Part shown: positions 50,114 through 62,867 of the stretch, piece by piece
Layout: every line of letters begins with the position of its first letter
Numbering within the stretch: the stretch's first letter is position 1
DNA from: Pocillopora verrucosa
Lineage: Eukaryota > Cnidaria > Anthozoa > Scleractinia > Pocilloporidae
Assembly (NCBI RefSeq): GCF_036669915.1
Contig: NC_089320.1
Span: forward strand, 17,377,839 to 17,441,838
Length of the DNA: 64,000 nucleotides
Reading direction: 5' to 3'
Notes under the pieces: generated by a model
The model's database searches: none
What the model was told of the DNA's origin: nothing
The model's input: only the letters and a program-made list of their open reading frames with translations
Translations under genes and position numbers: made by a program

Positions 50114-51733
50114 TGATTCGCGCATTTTTGGGGATGGTTTGGGATGATGTGTTATTATAGCGCAAGCTATGAATAGCTGAAGCTCAAAAAACCATCGAGA
50201 AATTGTTCACACGGTTTGTAAGCGAGTCGGTGCTGTATGTAACTGAGGTTACGCGATGTTTTACGTTATTAAACATATTTGAGCAAGGCCAGTATGTCTT
50301 GTATTTCCAGCCGGTAAAAGTAATAATTTTGCTCCATTTTTTCAATCTAGGTGTATTTATCTAAACAGCACATGAAACAAGACCCTCTTTACTGCAGTTC
50401 AATATTAGATTTGAACACGATTGGACTGAAAACATGACAACTCTACACCTTTGAATGGCTTTTCTGGTGACATTCAACTTTGCACTACGGCAAACATGCT
50501 TAAAGAGAATTAGCACAAATTGTTGAAAAACGGCCCATTTTTTTAGGGCTTTTCTTAAAAATGATAAACCCCGCTGTCTAAGGAATATTCTGAGTTAAAT
50601 ACAAGTTGTTTGAGGTTCTTGAAGTACCACGATTTGTTAAAAAGTTTGCGTCATCAAAATTCTTTGAAATGTAAATTTTTTTGTAAAGATTGTGGACTCA
50701 GCTGCAATTTGGATTATGTTTCTTTGTATCTTATCTGCTAATTTAACTCTTTAACATCATAAAAGGAGAAAACACAAGTTTTTCCGTCAGTTATGACACA
50801 GCTTTTCCAGTCATTTGGTTTTTTGGGCTAGTAGAACCAAGAATTTGTTGCACATCGAAATTAAATGAGCAAAGTCCTCTGTCAACGTTGAGCAACTTTC
50901 CCAAACAAAATTTTCCGGCGATGTCGAAATTGTGTTTACACAGCCAAGCATTTTCTGCCATTAAGTCAGTTTTCACGTCTCAATTTTGAATTTTTTAGCC
51001 GAGGCTCTGGAAGACAGCCATAAATTGAAAAAAACCACATAAATTTCTCATGATCGAAATAAACTATCATAAATTGCTTATGATCGAAATAGACGCATCA
51101 GCGGCTCATTATGGTTTTGGAGAAAAACAGCCTGCTTAAGTTTGTTACTTTCAAATTCATTCTTCTGTCCGCGGGAAGGTTTCTGACTAGAAAGCGATGG
51201 CGGAAATTTGTAAAGGGAAAGTGACAGTCATTCGCTGAGAGGAACTAAGGGAGGTATGCGATTAAAACTTGACTGAGGAAAAAATTGTCTTTACCCAAGC
51301 GCGATTTCACGCCCTGGAACTAACCAGGTTAAATATGCATTTTCGACAAGAGTGTTTTATTAGAATAGATTGAGGCTTTATAGTTTCAACCAATATTTTC
51401 TACCAGAAAAAGTAGGAAATCTTCATTTATTTTCCATGAAACACACATCAGTGTAAGGAAAAAACCTATTTGGGTGCTGATTTGTAAACATATAGCGTTG
51501 TTGCCTTTAAGGCTTTATTATTTTTCATCTAATTACAGCTCTGTATGAAATATTGATAACCATTCAGTGACGTCCATCTGTTTCGAGAGGGTGAACTGTT
51601 CGCTTCTCGGCTTGAACTTCGTGACAAACTGTTGCAAAAAATAAAGCAATATCGGGCGCAATCTCTGACTGATTGCAGATTCTCTACGTCTGGTTTTGGT
51701 GTATGTTCGTAACGCGAGAGGAAAGAGGAAAAA

Positions 51734-52801
51734 ATGGATATTTTACAGGAAGTCAATACATCAACGCAAGCAACTACAGAAGGCGACCCACGTTCCTTGG
51801 TAACAGTGTGCTTCGAAGCAACCATTTTGGGTTTAATAATTCTCGCTGCTGTATTCGGGAACTCTTTGATTTTGACATCCTTGTATCGCTTCACTTGTCT
51901 ACAAACCAAGACGAATGTTTTTGTTTTGAACCTAGCGATCGCGGATTTATTTCTCGCTGTACTAGCGATGCCTTTTACGCTCGTCTCTTCCATAACTTAC
52001 GACTGGATCTTCGGAACAGTAATGTGCCAAATCCTTGGCGCGTTAAACTCTATTTTCTGCGAAGCATCGATATGCACATTAACTTTCGTAAGCATCGAAC
52101 GATTCATAGCAATAGTCTATCCTTTGAATTACGAAAGATTAATCACTACTAAACGGGTGAAAATCATCATTAGCTGTATTTGGTTGCAAGCTGTTATATG
52201 TGTGTTTTCCACGTTCATTTTCTCTGAATTCAAGTTCTTGAAATTCGAAGCGGTTTGCACAGTGAATTGGGAACGGAATTTTGCTTACACGTTCATTTTC
52301 GCCTTCATTTTCCTTTTTGTACCTTTTCTTATAACGGCTGTGTTGTACTGTATTATTTTAAAAACAGCCATAAGGCAGCGCCAGCGCATCAATGTCATCA
52401 AAGTCGGCGAGATCTCTTCCGAAAGATGTGGGAAAAAGGTCCCGACCGGAGAAAAAAAGACAAAAAAGGAATATAAAGCAACTGTCATGATTGCAATTGT
52501 GATAGGAACTTTCTGCCTCTGCTGGTTTCCGCATTCAATCGGTGTTTTCTGCATTATTGACCCGAACTGCAACTGGGACGATTCTTTTTTCGTGGCGACT
52601 ACATGGCTTGCTATGTTAAATAGTGCCATGAACTCCATCATCTATGGTTTGATGAACCGCAGTTTCAGGCGCGCTTTTAAGAGCGTTTTATGCTGTGAGC
52701 GTTACGTAGGGAACGAGGACTTAGCAACAAATATTCAACAAGAGAGAATAACAGGCGATAGGAAGAGCAATTTGTTAAACCGATATTCTCAACATCAATA
52801 G
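51734..52801 (+). CDS. Intronless class A (rhodopsin-like) G protein-coupled receptor
   Basis: A single 355-residue frame with seven hydrophobic segments. The extracellular N-terminus has an NTS glycosylation site at residue 8. TM1 has GNSLIL (N43), TM2 NLAIADL (D71), TM3 starts after C98 and ends in ERF (R123) instead of DRY, and TM4 has W150. C175 in loop 2 can pair with C98; TM5 has P197, TM6 CWFP (P266) and TM7 NSIIY (300-304) instead of NPxxY. Cys 320-321 after helix 8 could be palmitoylated. Position 3.32 is Asn105, so the amine-binding Asp is missing and the ligand is unlikely to be a classical monoamine. It belongs to the large cnidarian amine/melatonin-like receptor expansion by overall look; the ligand is unknown. 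The start ATG has a good A-rich context. Confidence 0.93.
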   Translation: MDILQEVNTSTQATTEGDPRSLVTVCFEATILGLIILAAVFGNSLILTSLYRFTCLQTKTNVFVLNLAIADLFLAVLAMPFTLVSSITYDWIFGTVMCQILGALNSIFCEASICTLTFVSIERFIAIVYPLNYERLITTKRVKIIISCIWLQAVICVFSTFIFSEFKFLKFEAVCTVNWERNFAYTFIFAFIFLFVPFLITAVLYCIILKTAIRQRQRINVIKVGEISSERCGKKVPTGEKKTKKEYKATVMIAIVIGTFCLCWFPHSIGVFCIIDPNCNWDDSFFVATTWLAMLNSAMNSIIYGLMNRSFRRAFKSVLCCERYVGNEDLATNIQQERITGDRKSNLLNRYSQHQ

Positions 52802-55800
52802 TTACTCCAATCGCCCTTAAAAATTTTATCCAGTCTTGTCACCTTCGTCTGCTGCACAATTAGCTTTCATTTGAATATCATTTTAAAAGTTCTGCAGCGA
52901 TTTATAAACTTACAACATTGTAAAATATGTATATGTTTTTTTTTCTTTTTTAAGAGAATGAAGAGTCGGCAAAAGTTATTACGAGAGTAACTTTCCAGCG
53001 GCGTTCTTGTTAATTCAGAAGTCAAGTGTATCGTTAACGGCAAATGTCACACGTCAAAAAATGAACTTATCAGCAACTGCGTTCATCCGTTCGTAAACAG
53101 GGTCCGCTCTGAACCACAAATTTTTTTTTGTTTATTAAAATATTGTTGTTCTTTGGCTTTGATTTTAAGGATTGTGTTGTTCATTTTTTCCGTTTGATTT
53201 GCTGTAAAACATTACGTTTCAACTCTCGAATATTACACAACAGACTTTTCCCACCTACACGGCGCTATCAACTCTGAATCAATATCACCATGAAATACAT
53301 TCATGTTCGTTAAGAGGACCGGAAGATCCCCTTTCCATTAGGATTACCTCTACTGGTAGCAATATCAAATAGGACCAGTTTAGAAATTCTCTTGTCTAAA
53401 ACGTCAGATACACAAAGAGAAGACTTCGTTGACTTGTGATCTACAGCCAAAAATTTAGAAAAAAATTATGGTGTCTCACCAGGTCACTCAAGCATCTAAA
53501 TTCTCGTGGTGCATAAATTATAGTTTGCGTTAATATGATCTGGTTTAGCTTTAGTGCATTAAAACACTTTGCCTTTAAATGTGCTCCTGGTTGACCAACT
53601 TTTGTAATCAATATCATGCACACATTGACAGAAAGTATAATCATGGAACAGAGCAATCATGGAATCGATGGTCACTTTTATATCATCTCTTTTACGCTCT
53701 TTCTTGTTGTCGTAATTAAAAGTGTTCTGTTAAATTTTCTTTGACGTCTAAATGCTCCATAAATCAAGGCATTATTACGAACTGGATTTGTATCATGTTT
53801 TATGCGTCACAGGAAAAAAAGCATGGAATTTTCTTCAAAACTGCCGGTGAAATCAATGACCTATATTTTTTTGTGCGAACTGAAAATATCACCTCAGTAC
53901 AACTCACTGCTTTCGGAAATTGTTCGCGCGTACAGATTTTTGTCGGAGTGGGAGTATGATTTTTCACCATTCAATTTGCTTTTTCTCAGCTGAAACAATG
54001 CCTCCCTGACGACAGCTTGTCTAAAATTACTAAATGAAGGGAACATGTTTGGTAATGATATTATAATTTCCCGTGTACTTTAATATATTACGGGGTTTTA
54101 CTGCTTACTTGAAATTTTGTAATTTTGGAGATGAAATTAATAGACATATGAAATTGAATGCCTGGAATGAAACTGAGGGTATGAAGTTAAAGTTACCACT
54201 TGACTTCCTCTGTGAGTAGGCCTCATGTTGGCTCTTACATGCTGGATGTTGCTCCTAGCTCGGTTATTGTGGGATATACAACATACTGTGCTCGTAACTG
54301 AGAGCAAGCGTTGTCTTCTGATAGCTTATGTTGAACAGTTTTATGAAAAAAATGTTCGCAAGATTTTAAATAATCAGAAATATTAGCCAATTTAACATAA
54401 CCAGGGGTAACTACTTCACTGTAACAATTCCCTTTGATTTTCAACATTGACCAGAATTTCAAGACACATAGGGTAAGCTTGTAAAGGGTGCTACAGCCAC
54501 TGAAGCTTCCATGGCAATAAATTAGCGACAGTCCTATATTAGTTGAAATAAAAAAGAAATAATACAATGAATTACCTCATACAGCTATAGGTAGTTTTGA
54601 GAAAACCTCCAGCAGGTTTGGTAAGAAAATCCAGGTTGTAACCAGCAGAAATATACGTGTAAAAAAATTTAAGAATTAACAATACTTCAGAACTTCTACA
54701 ATGAGAAAAGGTAAGTGGTAGTCGGCAGTAGGTATATAGTTACTTATACCATCTGATACTGGATTTAGAAAACTTAAACCATCATTCACGACTTTTCTGC
54801 TTGAAATACCCTTTCTGATTGCTTCCCCTATTCCTACTCTCCCTTAAAAAAATGCTATCAAGGCGAAGACAAGGGTAGTAAGTAAACCAAAGCTACTGAA
54901 ATATAAATTTAGACGTACTATGGCCGTTAAAATCCTCTTTCTTTAATACTTTTTAATTTTTATTTTAAATCACAATTTTTCATCGCATCTTCGGTCCTTT
55001 TACGGAGGAGAAGGGTCCGGAATACTATCCTACTGTGGGGTCATCTAAACAGCCTTTAATGTTATAAAAAAAGATTAAAGATTTCTCGAGAAAAAATCGA
55101 GTGTGTAACTGAAATCATTTGACTTTCGATTTTCGTAATTCTTGTCCTTTTTTTTAATGATCGCAATGTTCTTGATTCATTCCTTGGTTGTATTTCGCAA
55201 TTCATGATTCCCAAGTGTTATGAAAGAAATTCCTGATTCGTTCTCATTTCATTTACGATTCATTATTAATGATTCTACTTCGGCCTCTGACAGAAAACTG
55301 TAAGGAAGGGAAATTGCCAATGGCTATTTCAAAAGGTTTTATGGTTGATTTTCATGATCCTCAAGCAAAATGAGCAATAGCTGGTTAGTTTTTAAACAAT
55401 ATACCTTTATCATAATAAGACGTCTCAGGGATGTCTTTTTCTTAGCTGCAGGCGTTTACAAATAGTACAACTCTAGTTACTGACCATTGATTGTTATTTT
55501 CATTAGTTTTCCAGCTTTTGATCTTTATATTGATTGTAAACGGATTCACTTCGCTACCCAGTGGATCAGGTAAAGTGCGTCAAAGATAAATGACTTGTCG
55601 AAAACGAATTGAATGGCATTTATAAGCTGGATTCTTGAGGTAACAGAGGGCCCCACCGTTCTGTGGGACGCGCTTCGCTCTGTAGCCTCGTCTTCTCGTT
55701 TATCCTTTAAATGCCAGTAGTGACTGACACGCAACTTCTCCTTACACTTTCAATACATTATCCAGCAAGCAAGAAATGAGAATAAACACACTTATCAGCT

Positions 55801-57075
55801 CAAGGGTGTTAACTTCATAAGTTGACTGCAGGGATGTGCGCGGCATTTAAAAAGGAGGGTCACAAATTGGTCGAGTCGAGTCGGACGACCCGGGTCATGT
55901 TTCATCACCTGTGTGTTTACTGTGTGTGGAGGGGGAGGGGGGAAGAGGAAATTTTTTTTTTCGGGGGGGATGGCATGGTTCTCAAGGGAGACCCAGGGGA
56001 GATCAGTCGTCACCAACAGAATTTGAAAAAAGGACTATAGAAAAGTGACTGCCAATTAACTGCCAATGAGGGGTGGGCCGGAGGGATCATAAAAATATTA
56101 CAGAGCCTCATGGGTGGAACAAGAAATTTCATCTTGACACCTCCGGAATTCTCCAACCCTCCCCCCCCCAGGTTATAAATAATTACCGGTCCCTTAAGAA
56201 CTGTCTATACCCTGGACAGGATATTGCCAATCAGAAAACTGGATCAAAGCTGGCTGCCGTAAAGACACTGCACGGGAGATGGTGTTACTGTTTAGTGATC
56301 GAAATCCAGGCTCTACAGTCAAGATAAGCTGGAGTCATTGGAAACCTTATCTCATCAGGTAAAGAATGCATAGGTCACCGGCAATAAGTTTATTATGTCG
56401 GTAATTGATTTGACAAGTCTTAGAACGAGTGGATATTTGAAGGAGCCAAGATAGCATTGTTGTACGAACGCTTGCCTCCCAGTGCCAGGTTTAGCTTGGT
56501 TTCGTCTTTAGGACCTGCTAAGGCCCAGTTGTTTCTTAAACGTTTCGGTAACTTAAAGGGTCTAGAGCCTTGTTTTAAATGCTAGATCTAAGGTATAGTA
56601 GAGCGGGTCTAAGCTCAAAACCCTGATCTATTCTGTTTCCTTTCTTTACCTCTTTTATTGCTTGAACTCCGTGCCCACTGATATCTCGATCTTGACTGCA
56701 AATGCGGCAAAAGACAACTTTGCAGAACCGTTAACTAATTGAACTTTCGAGAAACGGGGTTGAATTGAAAGACTACAAATAATGAAAGGAGCCAAAGAAA
56801 CCGGCTAACCGTCCTTACTTTTTTCAATTCAATGATAACATAAACATGGAAATCCCCAGTGGTGAAAGAAAGTCGAAACACTGTCGTCTCAATTTTGACT
56901 TCTTCTACTAAATGAGGACCTCGTGACGAGGTTCGCCTCACGAAATTCTGTTCAGGGCCAGCACTGCAGCGGGGAGATGGAATAACAATATACCCCGACA
57001 TGTGTGAGGGCCTGGGTAGCATTTCTCGCACTTTTAAAACACTACGTAACTTATTTTCTCAATATTTTATTCTAG
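52802..57075. other. Region between the GPCR and the vWA gene
   Basis: It should contain the missing 5' exon or exons of the vWA-domain gene, but I could not identify one with the needed phase 2 end. The 55838-56040 frame overlaps G-rich low complexity, and a poly-C run lies at 56161-56169. No RNA gene or conserved coding exon is visible. Confidence 0.4.
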
Positions 57076-59852
57076 CTTGGCTTGTCGCTGCGCAACTGAA
57101 GCCAAGCGTCAAAACCTTCAGTGGTTCGCTTTACAGTATTATGGAGAGTGTTGGGGAAGCAGTGAGTCTTTAAAAGAACTCTTTCCAAGGTGCATTATCG
57201 CTTTTTACTCAACTTGCATGATACGCTGGAAAGTCGGCATTTTCGACTTCAGTATACGTAACTGTTTAATCAATAAACAGAAGGGTGTACAATGTAAGGT
57301 AACCAAGTCAGTCGGTTAAATACAGTCTTTATTAATGGGGTCAATTAATGTTAATCAATATTTGTATAATTGCTCAGGTGATTAAAGAAATACGCGCGCC
57401 CTGATTGGTCGAGGATTGCGTCATATATCGCTATGATCACTTCGCGAAAGGTGATTATAACAGGGGCGCTAACTTTAAAAACGGCTGCCCTGCGTTTTTG
57501 CAAAGTTTCCGAGGAGGTGATAAACGCAATAGAAGAAAATTCAGTTGCAAAAAGCACAAAAGATGTTACCGAGTTTAGCAGAACACTTTTGAAAAGGAAG
57601 ATATGGAGTTTTCACTGATTGAATTATATAAACTTGCCTTGTTCTTATCTCGGTTTCTGCTTTGTATACAGGTACCCCATAGATTCGGAGGACAGATGTG
57701 TTGGTGAATCTTTCAAGCCTTGCAAAGAAGAGGATCCTAAGTCAATGTGCGTTGGACGTGCATTTAGAGTTTACTTCTACGAATTCAAAAAACAGCCGGG
57801 GAAGCAAGTATCACATCAGGGAATAGCCAGTGGAGGAGGATATGGTATTTTTCTCCTTATTGTGTGAGCCTAAGGGACGCTGTAGTTTCCAAATCTTAGG
57901 TACATGACGAAGAGGAAAGGTCACCGACTGAGTGTCTTTGGGTGTTACCCTTTCACAGAAATATACCGAGATCAAAAGGAGAGTTAGCTTTCATACTACG
58001 AGGATAAGGACGTTTTCTACGTCGCTGCGCACAAAATTGGCTTCCATTATCACCATAGGTCATACAAAATATTTCACAAAACGAAAAACGCAATAAACAC
58101 TGATCCCTTAGATTATTCCCAATTTCTTGTTCCAGGCTGCCGGAGAGCCGTGGATGTTGCCTTTGTGATCGATACATCCGGGAGTGTAACACAGGCCAAT
58201 TTCAACAGGATTATTCAATTCCTTAAGCTGTTTGTGGATCGCTTTGACTTCCCTGACAGTGGTACAAGGTCAGTGTCAGCGAGAAAAGTTGTATGTAAAT
58301 GAGCTCGTATGGGGTGGAATCTGCTCCAAAATTTCGAGTGCGCTGAAGATTTGCTTGAAAGAACCACAGATTTTTCGGAAACTGCACTAGTGATGCTTTT
58401 AAGGACACCTGGACTGGGTAAAAGTTTTCCCACGCCAAATAGGTAAGGGGAAAACCAAAACGTGAACAGTGAGAGAGATTATAAATGGCCCACGAGAGAT
58501 AAGGTTTGATTCGTGTACAAACCGTGACCTAGTTGTTTCAGAGCAATACGATATTATTTGTGCACTTGAACCGAGAGGCCACCCATCTCGAATCACGGGA
58601 GATGGCTAGTCCGTCCTGGTACTCTCTCTGGATAGTGGATAGTGTACTATACCAAACTTTCCCCTTCCCCCCCCCCCCCAGGCTTCCCTGACAGTTTGAC
58701 GGAACCCACCTATATCCTTGGGAGGTGAATGGCACTGTGAGAGTGCGGTGTCTTGCCGAAGAGCTCAACAAAATGACCCACACCCACGGTTTGAACCTAG
58801 AATGTTCTTTCCAAACTCTTTTTAGCGAATCAATCACCTGGCCATTGCGTCTCCGGCTCTGTTCTCACACGCTATTCATACTAATTTTCTATTTTTGTTG
58901 AAGATTCGCCCTTTTGAGGTATGATCATCATGTGTGCATTGACCTAACTTTAGAAGACTCTGTTTTGTACTCCCTACATGGGGTCAAAAACAAGGTTGGT
59001 GAGATGCGATACACTGGAGGTTCTACACTCACGCACCTGGCTTTGAATGAGGTGAAAGATAAGATATTTAAGGGGGCTCCCAGACATGGTGTGCCCAGGA
59101 CATGTATCCTAATGACTGATGGAATAACGCACGGAGGAAGCCTGGCAGTCAAACAACCCTCTTCATATCTGAGGGTAGGTTTATCAACAATGCGAGTTCC
59201 TCTTCACATTCTATTGTAGGCTATATTGTCACGGCTATTTGTAAACTTCACGCTATTTGTCATACTGTAATAATTTATGCATTACTCTTTGCCTCCTGAA
59301 CAGTCCTTGATTTCCCTTTCGTTAGTTTCTAAATATCAGAGGTTATGTTGACAGCAAAATTTAAGTTATAATTCTGACAAGCACGTTAACTCATGCTATT
59401 TCAGATAATTTTTCATGACATACAACTAGTTCTATTTCATTCCTTTTGTCATGCAACATTATTGTAGATGTGATCAGAACAGTTATGTTATTGGCTTTCT
59501 TTAGGTCATCAACTTGATAAATAAAAGGTTTCGTTCACCACATTTTCATAACCAGCTGTAAAGGGGACTTCTGCATAGCACTTAAGCACTTGTGTGTATA
59601 CGAGTCTGTCCAAGCCACATGTGTGTGACTCCATCCACACAAATTTATCCATTTCTCGTTCATGTTTTCTGTCTACAGGCCTTAGGTGTTCATATCATAG
59701 CAATTGGTGTCGGTAGCGATGTAGATTCTCGTGAGCTTGCAAACATTGCGGAAGAGAATGTGATCCTTTTGACTTCATTTGATGAGGTACTGGCAAAGGC
59801 GCACCAGACAATAGAACAGCTTGTCCGCGGAACTTGTGGGACTGGGCACTAG
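57076..59852 (+). CDS. Secreted Cys-rich plus von Willebrand A domain protein, 5' end missing
   Basis: Five consecutive exons with matching phases: 57076-57189, 57672-57844, 58136-58268, 58904-59174 and 59679-59852. The first begins in phase 2, so at least one upstream exon (signal peptide) is unassigned. Exons 1-2 encode a Cys-rich module with FALQYYGECW and later CVGRAFRVYFYEF, which I have seen in extracellular cnidarian proteins. Exons 3-5 form a vWA domain with an intact metal site: DTSGS, the Thr in TGGSTLTH, and MTDG, then VHIIAIGVGS near the end. It probably binds matrix or cell-surface partners. The TAG stop abuts a GTAAGT donor, so a 3' UTR exon follows. Homology to skeletal matrix proteins is possible but not shown. 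The donor at 57190 (GTGCAT) is weak. Confidence 0.82.
58590..58853 (-). mobile_element. tRNA-derived SINE, minus orientation, in the vWA gene
   Basis: Read in reverse it has a box B-like GGTTCAAACC segment (58785-58800 on the plus strand as GGTTTGAACCTAG), then a GAGCTCTTCGGCAAGACACC segment like the family's conserved body. A poly-C run lies at 58667-58679. It is the same family as the intron copies near 14400 and sits between vWA exons 3 and 4. Confidence 0.55.
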
Positions 59853-60245
59853 GTAAGTCGACACCTTGTGAATTAGTAACATGACACGATCAGAACTTTC
59901 TAAGGCCGAGGAAGAAATGTTCTCTAGGACCTCAGGAACAGATTCCTTTGGACGCACGCGTCGTTTAAAGTCAGTGGACCTCCAAATTTATCCCCAAGTG
60001 GTTTTGGTTGATAAAATGTTCCTCAGAGTATTTTTTTGTGAGCCTTGTTGTAGATAGAATAAAAAAAAAAACAAACAAAGACAAAATTCAATGACTTTAT
60101 CTTTATAATTCCTAAAAAATAAGTCGTTCATTGTGCACTTTACAAACATGGTTTAGGTTTCAAAGATTATACAGTTGGCTATGAACGTTAGTGAACTGAC
60201 CATGTCACATTGTAATTTGAGTATCTCTCTGACTTTATCTTGCAG

Positions 60246-60440
60246 AAGTAAAGCGCAAAGTAGGTGAACAAAGCCTGTTGGTAGCAGCTATTTAAATAAC
60301 GCACACTCTGTTAATCAAAGTTGGAACAAGCTTCATTTTCAGTGCTTATAACATATCAAAATATATTGATTTCAGTTCATGTGTTTATGGCCTGATTTTT
60401 TCAGGATACTGAAGTTGTTGTGCATTTCATTAAAACTGTA
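60246..60440 (+). other. Probable 3' UTR exon of the vWA gene
   Basis: After the donor at 59853, the next strong acceptor is ATCTTGCAG ending at 60245. An ATTAAA lies near 60430. It carries no long frame. The stop codon is the last codon before the junction, so the UTR intron should not trigger decay. Confidence 0.4.
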
Positions 60441-60821
60441 TGAAGACGGAATACACTGACTCAAGTAAACTTTTTGATTTGTGTTCAGTTTCGAACTTTC
60501 AAATGATATAACTGTAACATCCAACCCTTTTCTCGAGCAAGGATTTTTTGAAAGCGGGATTTTGCTCTAAGGCTTCTTGAATCGATGTCAACAGGTCAGA
60601 GAATATCTTTGAATTCCAAATCTCAAACGAATACGCTTGAACAAATTTTCTAAAGAACAAACAGAATACAAAGTATAATCAGTCCTACTATAACATAAAT
60701 CTAAGCATTGTTCAATAAGTCACTTAATCTTCAACATTTACCATAATGTATTTGCTCATTTAAGTATCTTTTCAAGGATACTTATGGGGTTGATCAGTTA
60801 TGATTCATGAGTTTCACAACT

Positions 60822-61029
60822 GAACCCTTAAACACCTAAGAGTGACCAGCATCTAATTTCTCCAAACAGTATCGCCTCTGAATCACACATAAAGGTCATG
60901 AGAAGAAAGGAAATGATCACCAACCTAAAGAGTTCTTGATCGCTAAACATATTCTCCTGCATTATCATAGGAAATGTATAGAGAACAGTCTGGAGAATAT
61001 AAGCACTGTCGTTAGAGTGCGAAGGGTCA
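60822..61029 (+). mobile_element. MITE-like element, family A, nearly full length
   Basis: It begins AACCCTTAAACACCTAAGAG and ends with GTTAGAGTGCGAAGGGTC, its imperfect inverse. The interior has GACCAGCATCTAATTTCTCC and GGAAATGATCACCAACC. It is one of the best-preserved copies in the window. Confidence 0.7.
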
Positions 61030-61589
61030 AGAATGCGCTAAAAATTTTATGGCTATTGTGAAATTTTGTTTCAGAGTTTAGCTGTGAATATACTTGTTTT
61101 GTTCGCCAAACTCCTTTGATTTTTGTGTGGACACAATGCAGCTTCAGTTACGATAACACTACACGCCAGGCTGCCTCGGCAAAACACATACACGAAAAAA
61201 GCGCACTCGAAAAGCGCACTCAAAATAATTCTCTAAATATACAATAAAACATGGAAAACGGATTTCCCTTAAGTCCAAGATAATCGGGTTTTAATCAAGT
61301 GACATTTGTCCTTTTATGCGCAGATCAACAGCAGTAGAATTCGTAAAAGTTCTCAACCTCTGCGTACTTAGCTGCCACGAATAAAAGAACTTATTTTTGA
61401 ATATTTTCTTTGTACTCAGTGATGATTTGGATGACCACGAACATTGAAATATGAACTCTGTTTATATTAGGCTTAAGAGAGGCTTAAGCTCTGATAATAG
61501 TAATTAAATTGAATAAATTTACTCTTTGAGGATCCATCTTTTGAAACAGACATAGTTTGAAGCTACACTGGTTTGCAGATTTAATGAAT

Positions 61590-61690
61590 GTAACCGAAGA
61601 AGTTACAATTCATAGACCCAACGTTTCGACACTCCTGTCTAGTGCCTTCATCAGGGGTGATCTAAACGCTGCAACAAGAGGTCCTTTTAT
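61590..61690 (-). ncRNA. Hammerhead-like motif of a second Penelope-type element, minus strand
   Basis: Read on the minus strand, CTGATGA (61654-61648) and GAAAC (61627-61623) flank a stem II in which GGCACT pairs with AGTGTC (one G-U) around a seven-base loop, followed by GTTGGGTC. One extra A lies between core and stem. No coding part of the element is attached, so it is an isolated 3' or 5' end. Confidence 0.45.
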
Positions 61691-62867
61691 ATGATCACTA
61701 ATTAGCGGCCTTTTTTTCTGACGAGGTGTAAATAGGCGTCAGGCGTCATCTTTTGAACTTTCTGCCACTTTTGCGGCTTTTACCATCAGAAAGTTAGGTT
61801 TATTATCTCTGTTCCCGACAAAGACTGATTTCAATATCACAAGGGAAAGATCACTGTAAAATTATTCTTTTCGTGTTACTGGGTATTCCTATTTGTAGTG
61901 CAAACTGGCGCGCTCGAAAGGATTAACACTTCCAAACTACTTGACAGCCAATGATCAACTATGAAACATTTCTATCACCTGACGCAACCGCCTAAAAGGA
62001 TTTACAATTTGTACTTTTCAGAAATAATTAGTTCTGTACCTCTCACTGGTTCGCTTGCAATAATAGACCAGACGTCTGTGTTGTTCCTTTTTCTGAGAGA
62101 TAAAATATTAGATCACTTGCCCTTTTTCAACTTAGAAAGAATGCAAGTAGTACTTCATTGTCGGTGTTTTAATCTCAATTGATAATTTATCTTCACTTGA
62201 AGTCCGAGGCGCACTCACGCGTGTTCACAAAGCCGTGCGAAAAAGTTGACTTTGTGAAGCCGACGCCCAGAAACATCGTATTTATCCACGTGCTATGTCC
62301 AACAAGGCAATGAAAGTTCTCTTTCGTCTCTCATATTATATACATCATTTCGCAGTTCTGCTGACCAACACTATCAAAGTTTCTAAATGACACTCAAACA
62401 TCAAATCCTCTAGAACGGTTCGCTAGTTTTGTCGTTTTCTTTTTTCGAATCATTTTATGCCCTGGCGGCTTCTTGTTTTGGTGACACGTGCGTCCGTGCT
62501 AACTGTTTTAAATCGTGTGTGTCAGTTGTACAAATATCAAATATGTATTCTGCCGCTGAAAATTGAAAAGATTGTTAAAGATAAATCGCTGTGCACACAC
62601 ACCCTGCTAATTCAAATTCAGATCTCAGTACCATACAATAAAACGGCTTTTTTTATGATTTAATTAAGAATGTCTTGAGTTAAAATACGGTTGGTTAAAC
62701 TTTCTTTCTGCAACCTGTTTTAATTATCGACCAGCTATTGGGTTTCTTTACTTTCTCCGTCCAAAATGTGATAAGAATCGAATCAATGAGAGAGAGTAGA
62801 AGTTTCAATACGATGAATGTATATGAGAAGTACATAGCGCTATCTTAAAGTGATAACTGATCTCAAT

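Larger units (their letters stand above)
41820..51733. other. Gene-poor region between the NR2E gene and the GPCR
   Basis: The first several hundred bases should contain the NR2E promoter. I see no exon with family similarity. Contents I can name are a poly-A/G run at 45240-45290, a 40/46-bp tandem at 45764-45889, a Penelope-like fragment at 49070-49840 and a minisatellite at 50026-50113. Open frames at 47520-47849 (-), 47978-48259 (+) and 44678-44959 (-) have no recognisable domain. Confidence 0.5.

Noticed and set aside
51673..52152. Plus-strand 159-codon frame overlapping the GPCR
   Set aside because: It is an out-of-frame shadow of the receptor; only the 51734 frame has the seven-helix motifs.
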